Source of the DNA: Nemertoderma westbladi
Lineage: Eukaryota; Xenacoelomorpha; Nemertodermatida; Nemertodermatidae
Length of the DNA: 64,000 nucleotides
Reading direction: 5' to 3'
NCBI GenBank assembly: GCA_032718475.1
Contig: JAUCBJ010000270.1
Coordinates: forward strand, 1 to 64,000
The position numbers were made by a program, and so were the translations under genes. Positions 1 to 9,685 of the stretch are shown here, piece by piece. The notes below the pieces were generated by a model that was given only the letters and a program-made list of their open reading frames with translations, was not told the DNA's origin and did not search any database. Each line of letters begins with the position of its first letter. Within the stretch, counting starts at the first letter, position 1.

Positions 1-3000
1 GGATCATCTATTAAGCCACAACTGGAATCAACCCGACAAGAACATGGGCAGGAACATAATCCTCTGACTAACATGGATGCTGAGATGCCATCGTACATTC
101 TACCTAATCTAACTTGTTCTGGTTTGGTTCCACCTCCAGTATATAGTCATACAAACTTTCCTATACCTATACCAACAGTTCAGTTTTCGTCACAGAATCT
201 ATCTGCTCCAGATGTTTCATGTCGACCTCAACATGAAAATTCTCACCAAAATAAACGCACATTAAACCCTGTTGCAACTGAGTTTTATCCACAGTCTACT
301 GATTATAGTAATGGAGAAGCCAAGTTTCTACAGAGTGATAAATATACAGAGAACAGGCGTGATTCACTAGCAAGAGAAGTAGTTGGCCTTCAAACAGAAG
401 TTAATGAAAACAAACATAATCTGGAATTATTGAAAAGTCAAATAAACATAAGTGAGATGGAACTTGCTAAGTTACAAGATTCAGTTGTTATTAAGAGAAA
501 TGAACATATGCAACAGAGAGAAAAATACTTACCTAATTCCACTTCACAAGTCAGAATAATGCAACAACCAGCAGAGACACAGTCACGAGCAACAATAACA
601 AACCCATATACTGAGGAAACTATTCCTAACCAGACAAGTATACCAGCCGATTTTAGTTCAGGTCTCTGCGGGTCTGCATTAGACAGGACAGACCCAAACT
701 TCAGTTTGGCGCGAGTTTTCTCCAGAATGGATGCTAGGGAGTCAGCAACCCTTGATCCCACATTACGCTTTAATGGTAACCCAACTAGATGGATTGCCTT
801 TGAAACCCAATGTAAGGTAGCCTTTTCTGATGCCCCTCTTACTGATGGCGAACGATTAAACCATCTCATTACAATGCTAGCTGGGGAACCAAAGAAGTTG
901 GCATTATCACAAATAGGTATTGCTGATGGCTTCAAGCGGGCTTGGAATCAACTTAAGGAGCGATATGGCGAAACTAATGTTATTGCCAATACACTTGTTC
1001 AAGAACTGATCGCTGATGCAAAACCTGTTTCTACTGGCTATCCATTAATTGAATTTATTGACAACATTGATCGTACATTTGAGCTGCTAAAAGGTCTCAA
1101 TCAAACTTCTCAATTGGAGCAACCCTATGTTATCAACAATTTGGTAGCTCGTTTTCCTGCTAGAACTAGAGAAAATTGGTTAAAGGTAGCAGTATATTTG
1201 AAGAATCATCATCAGAATCCAAGACAACCTGTCCTACAGGATATTAAGGATTTCCTTCATAAGCAGCGGGAACTATGGAAAATGGATAGACTATATCCTG
1301 TTGTAAATGTGACAAAGTCCACGAAACCATCTACATCAGAAAAGGTCCGTAATGTAGCACATGAATTAAAACCACAAGAAAGTTCTGCTTCAGAAGAATC
1401 TGACGATGACTCTATGGAAATAGTACAGAATGTGAAGTTGAAATCACAACTGCATCCAAAACAGAAGAAATCATTGAAAGCAGTCATTCATGACACTATC
1501 AATACCAGTAAGCCTACTGGTGGAGCGAATCCATACCTACCATGCTCCAGGTGTGGTGTCAAAGATCATCAAATCTTCAAGTGTCCTCTATTTAAGTCAG
1601 ATGATTTGGAAACCAAACGCATATGGGTTAAAGAACATAAACTATGTTTCAACTGTTTGGCTCTGGGGCACTCACGTGTTCAATGTGTTTGTAAGACTAG
1701 ATGTAAGACTTGCAATAAACAGCATCATACTTTATTGCATCCAAATAATTATACTTTAAGTGAGAAGTCCTCAGATTATATCAAGCAAATTTGTGATGAG
1801 TCTGACAGTCCAGATGGAGATACCTATGATGAAGATGAGTTTATTGACCAACCTTGTGTAACTGAGAATATCAATACATTAAACATTAAGCCTCTAGAAC
1901 AAGTAATGAAGTTATCTGGGCACAATGTTAGATCACTAGACATAATCCAGATCCGCGTAACAGGGGACAAATGTAGTAAGGTGGTGAATGCTCTATTGGA
2001 TGGTGGAAGTACATTGACATGTCTAGATAGTAAACTAGGAGATATGTTATTTTCAGATGTAGTATCTACAGTGTTACATGCAAGTGGATTCATTCAAGAC
2101 TGGACTAAGGTTATAAAAACACATTACGCTTATGGAATGCTATCAGCAGTAGAAGGTGGTTCAAGCTTCCATGTAAAACTTACTTTAATCAATGAGTTTG
2201 CAGATAGCCAGTCAGTTCCTTATGACTGGCATAAGCAGCTGAGACCTGACCAGTTTAGGATACCACATTACACGGTAGATTATCCTGGAATACCCTTATT
2301 GATAGGAAAAGATACATATGAGGCATTTCATTGCTTAGAAATGTGCCCTGAGAAACCTCAACCACTAGAAGATCGAGCGATTAGGAGTCCCCTGGGATGG
2401 TATTACTCTGGACCATCGCAACGAACCAAAGAAGCTCGTAGATGTATTGCCAAATCTCGAGAATTCCAACACCAACACAATGTTATAAGTGATATGCGTC
2501 GCATCAGTGATTCTGCTAATGTTACTGTTAGTACCAGTACTGATAGTTCTAGTAACAAGTCCCATAATAGTAGACAAGACCAGATCTTAAACAATTATGA
2601 TGGACAAATCGACAATCGAAATTACATAGAGCAGCAACTGCAAGATATACTGACCCAAGACAAACTTATACAGATTGCTGTAGAGAAATGTATCAAAGGC
2701 GATGTTACAGAGATAAATTCACATGAACTGACATTATCTGTTGAGGAACAACGAGCTAAGGAGATTCAACGTACAACAATAATGAAGTTGCCAACTGGCC
2801 ACTATGCTGTAGGACTTTTATGGCGTAGACCTTCACCAGTATTGCACAATAATCGGCCTCTGGCAGAAAGACGTTTAAAACAGCTCAAACGGCGTTTAAG
2901 TGTGAATGAGAAGTTAAAAGATTTGTATGTAATGAAACTCGAATCCTGCATTGCCAAAGGCTATGCTGAAGAAGTTCCTGAGGAAGAATTAAATCCTATC

Positions 3001-6000
3001 AATCGTCTGGTTTACTACCTTCCACACCATCCTGTCATAAAATTAGATAAACCTGATAGTATCAGGATTGTATATGACTGTTCTGCAAATTATAAAGGTC
3101 AGTCTCTAAATTCAGAGCTGATGAAGGGACCTAACTTACTTCGATCACTTCAAGGTATCTTGTTAAGATTCCGTCAGCATAATGTAGCAACTATATCAGA
3201 TATTGAAGGTATGTTCTACCAGGTAAAAGTACTGCCTCGTGATAAAGACTGTCTTCGCTTTCTATGGTGGCCCAATGGGAAGATAGAAGAGCCACCTCTT
3301 GAATATCGTATGACATGTCAAGCATTTGGGATTATCAGCAGCCCCTCTAATGCTTCGTCTGTGTTGCATCAAACTGCAGATGATAATGCTTTATCATATA
3401 CTCCATTAGTAACAAAAACTATCCATGAAGACATATATATGGATGACTGTATAAATTCATTTATCAATGATGAGGAGGCAATTACAACTTCTCATGGAAT
3501 TAAATCCTGCTTAGCGCATGGTGGGTTTAACCTCACTAAGTTTAATAGTAACAGTAAAGCCGTTTTAGAATCCTTCCAAAAACATGAACGATCAACCCCA
3601 GATGTTGACCTTGAATTTGAGGATATTCCAGAGACTAAATCTCTAGGACTTCGGTGGAACCCAGAGGGTGATTTTCTTTTCTTCAAGGTGAAAGAACGTG
3701 ATAACTTTGACACCCGAACAAAACGAGATTGTTTAAGTATACTTAGTCAAGTTTATGACCCACTATGTTTAGTAACCCCAGTGATTTTATCAGCTAGGCT
3801 AATAATCCAATTAGCTTGGAAAGAGGATATTGGTTGGGATGAGCCTCTCCCAGATATGCTGTTACGGAAGTGGATCACCTGGGAAAAGGAATTGCAAGGG
3901 CTTAGCAATTTGAAACTATCTCGACCAATGTTCCCAGACATGGAAAGGGATGAGGATCTGCAACTTCATATATTTTGCGATGCTAGTAAATATGGTATGG
4001 GTGTTGTAGCATATCTGAGACGGTACAAGGACAATTCTGCATCTGTTTCTTTTGTGTTTTCACGAAGTAAAACTATGCCTGTAAAATCCCTTACGATTCC
4101 ACGAGCTGAACTACAAGCTGGTTCTTATGGTGTTGATATGGCTCTCTTTCTAGGACACCAGTTGACTATTCCATTTACAACCACCTATTGGACGGATGCT
4201 TATTTGGTATTAGAGTATCTTAATAATGAAAAGAGTCAATTTACTGTGTTTGTTTCAAATAGAAAGGAGAAGATCTTAAATTCATCAACCACTGATCAAT
4301 GGAAGCACTGCCCCGGCAATATCAATCCTGCGGATATAGCTTCGCGAGGTGCTACTCCCAATCAACTGCTTCAAAGTTGTTGGTTCGCTGGACCACATTT
4401 CTTACAAGAAGATGAAGAAAGTTGGCCAAGACAACCTACTAGATCAGAAAGATTAGAATTGTTAACAGATTTGCCAGAGCTATTGCCTCCACCTAAGAAG
4501 TCGAAATCTAAACTATTCGCTGGATTAAAGCCAGACCCTATAAACAACATTGTATTCATGATTAAATCTGATACTGTTCCTACAGTTGTGCCTAACCTAA
4601 TAAATGGTTTAAGTCACTTAATCAAAGGCGCAATAGAATACTATTCATCTTGGAATAAACTGGTCAAAGCCATTACTTACTTGAAGCAATATGCACGGCT
4701 TGTACTGAACAAACGTAAATCTACCTCTCCAACACCTTCAGAGTTGAATAATACTGAGCTTCAGTTGCTACGTGTTACTCAAATGACAAGTGTCCCACTA
4801 TTGTATTCAGATCATGTTGAAGACCCGAGTCTTATCAGCAATGACAAGTTTTCTACGATCATCAAGAATGGTCTTTTGCGAGTTGGTGGACGCCTGGAAG
4901 GAGTTCCATTCCTGTCTGATAATGCCAAACATCCTATATTAATTTACGATAAGGACATTCAAGCCAAGCTTATCCTAGATGTACATATTAGGTTACACCA
5001 TGCTGGCAGACAACACATCATATGTCATTTGAGAAACAGATATTATCTTGTAAGCCCCAGGAAGGTTATAAATAAGATATTAACTAGTTGTATTCTGTGT
5101 CGAAAATATAACAGTACACCCATGTCACAAATTATGAGTGATTTACCTCCAGAGAGGTTTGGGGTTTACGAACCAGCATTTACCCATTCGGGTGTTGATT
5201 TGTTCGGCCCACTAGAAGTTAAACGAGCTAGAAGTATGGTGAAACGTTGGTGTGTCATTTTTACTTGTCTCACTTGCCGGGCAATCTACTTAGATATGGT
5301 AAATGATTTGACCATGAACTCGTTTTTACTGTGCCTTCGCCGCTTTATCTCAAGGAAGGGGAAGATAGCCCATATCAGATCGGACCAAGGCACAAACTTC
5401 ATCAGTGCTGCAAAGGAGATAACCACAACTATCACTGACTGGAACCAAAATCAGATAGATAAGCTGTTGTGTGTGGATGACATCTCGTGGACATTTAATA
5501 CACCAATGTCTCCATGGATGGGTGGAACCTGGGAGCGTTTAATTAAAAGCGTGAAACTAGCTATGAACAAGACTTTACCAGCCAAAGTATATCTAAATGA
5601 TGAAAGTCTGCGAACACTGTTAGCAGAGATAGAGAGTACTATAAACTCGAGACCTCTTACATATATCGATGCTAATTGTAAATCTCCAGAGGTACTGACC
5701 CCGGCACATTTCGTGATGTTGAGACCAGCAACTATGGTACCGGTCCAGGAATCAAGTGTTGATGACCAATATAGTCGTAAATCATGGAAAGTGATGAACA
5801 GTCTGTCAGATGAATACTGGAAACATTGGGTCAAAGAATATATCCCAACAGTACATCTACGAAAGAAATGGTTAGCAGACAAAGATAATATCCATGTGGA
5901 TGACTTTGTACTGATTGTTGATGATAATGCACCACGAAGTAAATGGGCCACAGCAAGAGTTACAGAACTGCACCCTAGTAGTGATGGTAAGATACGTTCA

Positions 6001-6090
6001 GTGTCCCTACGCACTAGTCGAAAACAGAACCTGGATCGTCCAATCCACAAGTTATGTATGTTGGAACGGGTGGATATGACAAAGAAGTAA
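1..6090 (+). CDS. BEL/Pao retrotransposon gag-pol polyprotein (BEL-1), 5'-truncated by the window edge
   Basis: This encodes the structural and replication polyprotein of a BEL/Pao LTR retrotransposon. The frame is already open at base 1, with 24 codons before the first ATG at 73, so the true start probably lies upstream. Counting from the ATG at 73, the order is: capsid-like DUF1759 region (about 235-330), zinc knuckles of CxxC..H..C type (about 490-556), aspartic protease with LLDGGST near 640, reverse transcriptase with YMDD near 1121, RNase H (FCDAS near 1301), integrase HHCC and catalytic core (VDLFGP near 1706, RSDQGTNF near 1769, GGTWERL near 1817), and a C-terminal DUF5641-like domain. 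The 2005 visible codons contain no stop, so the copy may be recent. The protease has D-G-G where D-S/T-G is usual. Family assignment is secure; activity is not shown. Confidence 0.93.
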   Translation, partial: GSSIKPQLESTRQEHGQEHNPLTNMDAEMPSYILPNLTCSGLVPPPVYSHTNFPIPIPTVQFSSQNLSAPDVSCRPQHENSHQNKRTLNPVATEFYPQSTDYSNGEAKFLQSDKYTENRRDSLAREVVGLQTEVNENKHNLELLKSQINISEMELAKLQDSVVIKRNEHMQQREKYLPNSTSQVRIMQQPAETQSRATITNPYTEETIPNQTSIPADFSSGLCGSALDRTDPNFSLARVFSRMDARESATLDPTLRFNGNPTRWIAFETQCKVAFSDAPLTDGERLNHLITMLAGEPKKLALSQIGIADGFKRAWNQLKERYGETNVIANTLVQELIADAKPVSTGYPLIEFIDNIDRTFELLKGLNQTSQLEQPYVINNLVARFPARTRENWLKVAVYLKNHHQNPRQPVLQDIKDFLHKQRELWKMDRLYPVVNVTKSTKPSTSEKVRNVAHELKPQESSASEESDDDSMEIVQNVKLKSQLHPKQKKSLKAVIHDTINTSKPTGGANPYLPCSRCGVKDHQIFKCPLFKSDDLETKRIWVKEHKLCFNCLALGHSRVQCVCKTRCKTCNKQHHTLLHPNNYTLSEKSSDYIKQICDESDSPDGDTYDEDEFIDQPCVTENINTLNIKPLEQVMKLSGHNVRSLDIIQIRVTGDKCSKVVNALLDGGSTLTCLDSKLGDMLFSDVVSTVLHASGFIQDWTKVIKTHYAYGMLSAVEGGSSFHVKLTLINEFADSQSVPYDWHKQLRPDQFRIPHYTVDYPGIPLLIGKDTYEAFHCLEMCPEKPQPLEDRAIRSPLGWYYSGPSQRTKEARRCIAKSREFQHQHNVISDMRRISDSANVTVSTSTDSSSNKSHNSRQDQILNNYDGQIDNRNYIEQQLQDILTQDKLIQIAVEKCIKGDVTEINSHELTLSVEEQRAKEIQRTTIMKLPTGHYAVGLLWRRPSPVLHNNRPLAERRLKQLKRRLSVNEKLKDLYVMKLESCIAKGYAEEVPEEELNPINRLVYYLPHHPVIKLDKPDSIRIVYDCSANYKGQSLNSELMKGPNLLRSLQGILLRFRQHNVATISDIEGMFYQVKVLPRDKDCLRFLWWPNGKIEEPPLEYRMTCQAFGIISSPSNASSVLHQTADDNALSYTPLVTKTIHEDIYMDDCINSFINDEEAITTSHGIKSCLAHGGFNLTKFNSNSKAVLESFQKHERSTPDVDLEFEDIPETKSLGLRWNPEGDFLFFKVKERDNFDTRTKRDCLSILSQVYDPLCLVTPVILSARLIIQLAWKEDIGWDEPLPDMLLRKWITWEKELQGLSNLKLSRPMFPDMERDEDLQLHIFCDASKYGMGVVAYLRRYKDNSASVSFVFSRSKTMPVKSLTIPRAELQAGSYGVDMALFLGHQLTIPFTTTYWTDAYLVLEYLNNEKSQFTVFVSNRKEKILNSSTTDQWKHCPGNINPADIASRGATPNQLLQSCWFAGPHFLQEDEESWPRQPTRSERLELLTDLPELLPPPKKSKSKLFAGLKPDPINNIVFMIKSDTVPTVVPNLINGLSHLIKGAIEYYSSWNKLVKAITYLKQYARLVLNKRKSTSPTPSELNNTELQLLRVTQMTSVPLLYSDHVEDPSLISNDKFSTIIKNGLLRVGGRLEGVPFLSDNAKHPILIYDKDIQAKLILDVHIRLHHAGRQHIICHLRNRYYLVSPRKVINKILTSCILCRKYNSTPMSQIMSDLPPERFGVYEPAFTHSGVDLFGPLEVKRARSMVKRWCVIFTCLTCRAIYLDMVNDLTMNSFLLCLRRFISRKGKIAHIRSDQGTNFISAAKEITTTITDWNQNQIDKLLCVDDISWTFNTPMSPWMGGTWERLIKSVKLAMNKTLPAKVYLNDESLRTLLAEIESTINSRPLTYIDANCKSPEVLTPAHFVMLRPATMVPVQESSVDDQYSRKSWKVMNSLSDEYWKHWVKEYIPTVHLRKKWLADKDNIHVDDFVLIVDDNAPRSKWATARVTELHPSSDGKIRSVSLRTSRKQNLDRPIHKLCMLERVDMTKK

Positions 6091-7911
6091 CTATATTATT
6101 ATCTAATATTTATAACATTGCTACGAACTGTAACAAACTGTTCTAATATATATTTATAGGATATTCTGTGATATCGATTGTAATGTAAGTAATCTGTAGC
6201 AAACATTTATATATTAAATATATAAAATAAATTCAACTAAAATAAAATTTCAATAAAATTTTGGAAGCGGGATATAGCTCCATTGATGGAGATTGTGTAC
6301 GTAAAAATTGTATTGTTATATTATTTTTATTGTATTTTTCACATTTAATTTAGTCACTTCATTAAATTTATTGACATAAAATTTCACCGTTTCTTGTATC
6401 TATGCATTCCGATTATGCATACAAGTGTGACTCATTACTGCCTGTCCACATATTCATAGTCTTGACCTACCTTGACGCTGGACTTTACTACTTGTATATC
6501 ACATGACTTCGTCCTATATGACAACTCTACCTACATATTTGACGATTGAACATACTGGTACTGCATAAATAATAACCTCAAAATAATATTTAGCATCAGC
6601 GGCATCTAAACCTAACAGATTCAGGTCTGTGCTAGACGCTATACTGCAATCACGGAAGCGGTAATGGGATGTGTATGTAGTTTGTGTGGCATATATGTTT
6701 CAGTGTGTTTGAATGTCGTGGTGTGTTTGTGGGTGAGTGTCACAGAATGTATTTGTGGTTTAACCGAACTTGTAAGAACTCCTTGGGTGTCGAGAAGTCT
6801 CGGTGCATGATGGCTTGTAACTGAAGTTATATGCGGCATTTAACACCATCTACAGATTTCTCCTCTGGATTTAGCTGTGGGTTTGCAGATAGCTAAACCA
6901 ATAAGTGCGCCAACTCTCACGGAGGTCGAAGTCGAATCCAGTTAATTCAATTCGAATTCAATGCGGGTCTCATTGTGATGGATCGCTATATGGGGGATCT
7001 ATTATTTCAAGACGATGGAGAGGGCGGATGATGAAGGAAAGATAGTCGAGACTTTAATTCGAAATATCTTCAAAATCATGTGGACCCGCGAATTTTATAC
7101 TTTGTATCTAAAGATTCCTATAATAATGCGAAGGGTGGAGAAACGCGATGGATATATTTATAAAACCCGTTACCTTTAACCACATTAAATAAATTTCGTT
7201 AGTATATATTATTATTATAAGGTGGATTCATTTGAAGACACTGTTCGTTTGTCTAACTAGTTATATGCATATGCAATGAATATGTGCAATAATATTAGTT
7301 TAAAAGCATATATTATATATTTATAATGCATCAATAATATATATGCATATGCAATGAATATGTGCAATAATATTAGTGCAATAATATTAGTTTAGAAGCA
7401 TATATTATATATTTATAATGCATCAATCATTTAGTCAATAATAGTCAATAATAACTCCTAAGTTATATACAATATACATACAGGAAATGAAAATATGCGA
7501 TAATATTTGTTTAGAGGCATATATTATATTTTATAATACATTTGTAGAATGAACCATGTATATAATGAATAGTCAATAATTTAACCAGAATCTATTTTCT
7601 ATTATAATATGTTTGTTTGCTTAATTAATTCTAATGTAATAGTGCATCTAGGTGAAATATATGCTTTATAATTGTGAAAACTGTATATTAACTTTTGAAA
7701 ATATGATTGTGAGTTACTGTGATTTACAGTTACTGGAGATGTAACATATATTTGTATTTTATGGTATATTTTTAATCTAGTTGATATTTTCCTATATCAC
7801 TTGTACAGCGGGAATTTGTAAACATTAGTAGAGAATTTCAATATCTTAAGACCGTATTGACGCAGTGATTGATAATTAAATTTTGTGCATCTATCTTTAA
7901 TTAGGAAGCGG
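6091..7911 (+). other. Post-pol untranslated region of BEL-1
   Basis: I see no convincing coding sequence between the end of pol and the putative 3' LTR. The stretch is A/T-rich. From 7263 it contains a two-to-three-copy tandem repeat (ATATGCATATGCAATG at 7263 and 7341, with a weaker third copy near 7490). A purine-rich GGAAGCGG occurs at 6264-6271 and again at 7904-7911; the second lies directly before a TG and is the better polypurine tract. Post-pol spacers of similar length occur in the two other BEL elements of the window. Confidence 0.5.
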
Positions 7912-8393
7912 TGTAAGCGCCAATACGCATTCTACCCCCAACCAAAATTATTGTAAGTACAGATAAGTGTAACATGTTAAATCTATTCAGTATACTGATG
8001 TAAGTGTCATAATTTAATGGCCCTAGTTGTAATGCCAGGTGCTTGTTTCTGATTGGCTGTTAGCCTTTCAGTGATATACAATGGTGATGGGAGCTAGGCT
8101 CTTTTACTTACCTTTTAGTCACAGTGCTGCAGTGCTTTAGTTACTGTATCTTACAGTCTTATCTTATTACCGGTACCGGTACTGTTATTTTGCGTCCTCC
8201 CGGACACCCACTTTTGGGCGAAGAGTCCTATGAATATTACCAGTTGTCAGTTGTCAGTTGCCAGTTGCCAGTTAGTCAATTAGCCATTAACAGATTTAAC
8301 CAGTTTTATCAGTGATTCCGATCCGGTGATTATTATTTATCATTCATCTGTTCATTGTATTAATATGGAGACGGACCGAGAATCTTAACAGGA
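7912..8393 (+). repeat. Putative 3' LTR of BEL-1 (end uncertain)
   Basis: A purine tract AGGAAGCGG is followed at 7912 by TGTAAGCGCC. BEL-2 has the same arrangement, GGGAGCGG followed by its LTR start TGTAAAAGC, so 7912 is a plausible LTR start. An inverted CCAAT box (GATTGGCT) lies near 8050. The 5' LTR is outside the window, so the right boundary cannot be fixed; I stop at the CA near 8393 only as a guess. Confidence 0.35.
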
Positions 8394-8934
8394 CCTGCGT
8401 TTTCCTTGCCTCGCATCCCCATCCATCCTTTCGCAAGCGACGTTGGTGAGGCTGTCATAGCTTACACACGTTGGATCCTAGGGGTTTCTGCGTGTGTGCT
8501 TTATGCCTAATGTAAGTTGCAGTGCACTTGCAACCAGGTAACTCGCATTCAAAGGTGTCCAGCACATTCGGTTGGTGAGTTTGTCTGTTAGTGTCTGTCT
8601 CAGTGTCTTATGTATGACTGTGTTAGTTTATCTGTGTGTCATCTGTCTGTCCTGTTACCGACTGTCAGACTGGTGTGAATGCAGTGCAGCGTCACTGGCA
8701 AACTGCGTGATATCAAAAGCCCGAAAGTCTTTTAGCGGCAGGGTGTTTCCGGTTTATTGTACGGATGAGCTCACTGCTATCCTTTAGCCGCTACAGTAAA
8801 TTTAAAAAGCATATATTACCGTATATAATAGTATTGACAATGTTTTGTAATTTCAATTTTTTTCAATGTTCCATATCTGCACTAAACATTCTAATGTTCA
8901 AAAAATATCTATGTCAACAAAATAATTCGTACGG

Positions 8935-9114
8935 ATTATAAGACTGGAGGCTGTACTACAGTATATGGGTTTATTATAAGACTGGAGGCTGTACTACAGT
9001 ATATGGGTTTATTATAAGACTGGAGGCTGTACTACAGTATATGGGTTTATTATAAGACTGGAGGCTGTACTACAGTATATGGGTTTATTAAAAGACTGGA
9101 GGCTGTACTACAGT
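8935..9114 (+). repeat. Tandem repeat, 38-bp unit, about 4.7 copies
   Basis: The unit begins ATTATAAGACTGGAGGCTG and repeats at 8935, 8973, 9011, 9049 and 9087. The first four copies look identical; the last is truncated and has one change (ATTAAAAG). Near identity implies a recent expansion. It lies about 165 bp before the start codon of the host gene exon, so it is in that gene's promoter or 5' untranslated region. Confidence 0.95.
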
Positions 9115-9278
9115 GGCTTTCCCATATAAGTAACATTAATTTCATAATTTAAGAAAACGTGAGAGTTTTAAGAGTAGATTATCGCATTATTACAACATAA
9201 AATTAATATAAATTAACTTCGGAATCCTCTAAAAAATAAAAATTGATATCAAGTTAGACGTATATTGTGAGTTGGGTT

Positions 9279-9619
9279 ATGGGGAACGGGGTGAATCCCT
9301 TCGATATAACGCCGCCTCCAGAAAGAAATTCATTAAAGTTCGAAGAAACGGTCGGGGTAAAACTTTCCGAACTTAAAAACATCGATGTTTGCCTAGAAGA
9401 CAGGGAGAGTGGCTGCTTACCATGGATAAAGTTACATCTCGCAGTTTTCTTAGAATCTATATTCGTATTTTTAATCACAATTGTCCTTTTATTTCTGGTG
9501 ATATTTTTGGAACCGCGAGAATTAAAAATAGCTGCAGCTTGCATGGTTGTCGTGGCAAATATCGCAACTGGGGTGACCTTCTGTGTGAATTACATGAAAT
9601 CACATGTGCCGGGATTTAG
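9279..9619 (+). CDS. Host gene, coding exon 1: predicted four-pass membrane protein (first two segments)
   Basis: I do not recognise the family. The first in-frame ATG is 9279, after an in-frame TAG at 9255-9257. The exon encodes a hydrophilic N-terminus (residues 1-48) and two hydrophobic stretches (about 52-77 and 84-104). The open frame ends exactly at a strong splice donor, TTTAG|GTAAGC, with the intron starting at 9620; the apparent stop TAA is part of the donor. The junction is phase 2 (AG + one base). Exon 2 at 19685 supplies the missing base after a good acceptor and continues the frame, giving 175 residues with four membrane segments. No signal peptide is evident. An upstream non-coding exon cannot be excluded. 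The exon pairing is inferred from phase and topology, not from transcripts. Confidence 0.7.
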
Positions 9620-9685
9620 GTAAGCGATTGAGTTGTGTTAGTTATTATGTGGCAACTACTACTATAGTTGCCACCCACTTTTTTT

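Noticed and set aside
6639-6839. Minus-strand ORF of 66 codons after BEL-1 pol
   Set aside because: Low complexity (His/Thr-rich), no counterpart in other BEL elements, inside the non-coding post-pol region.
8124-8315. ORF with GHPLLGEES in the putative BEL-1 LTR
   Set aside because: Short, ends in a CAGTTGCCAGTTG repeat, no conservation that I can see.
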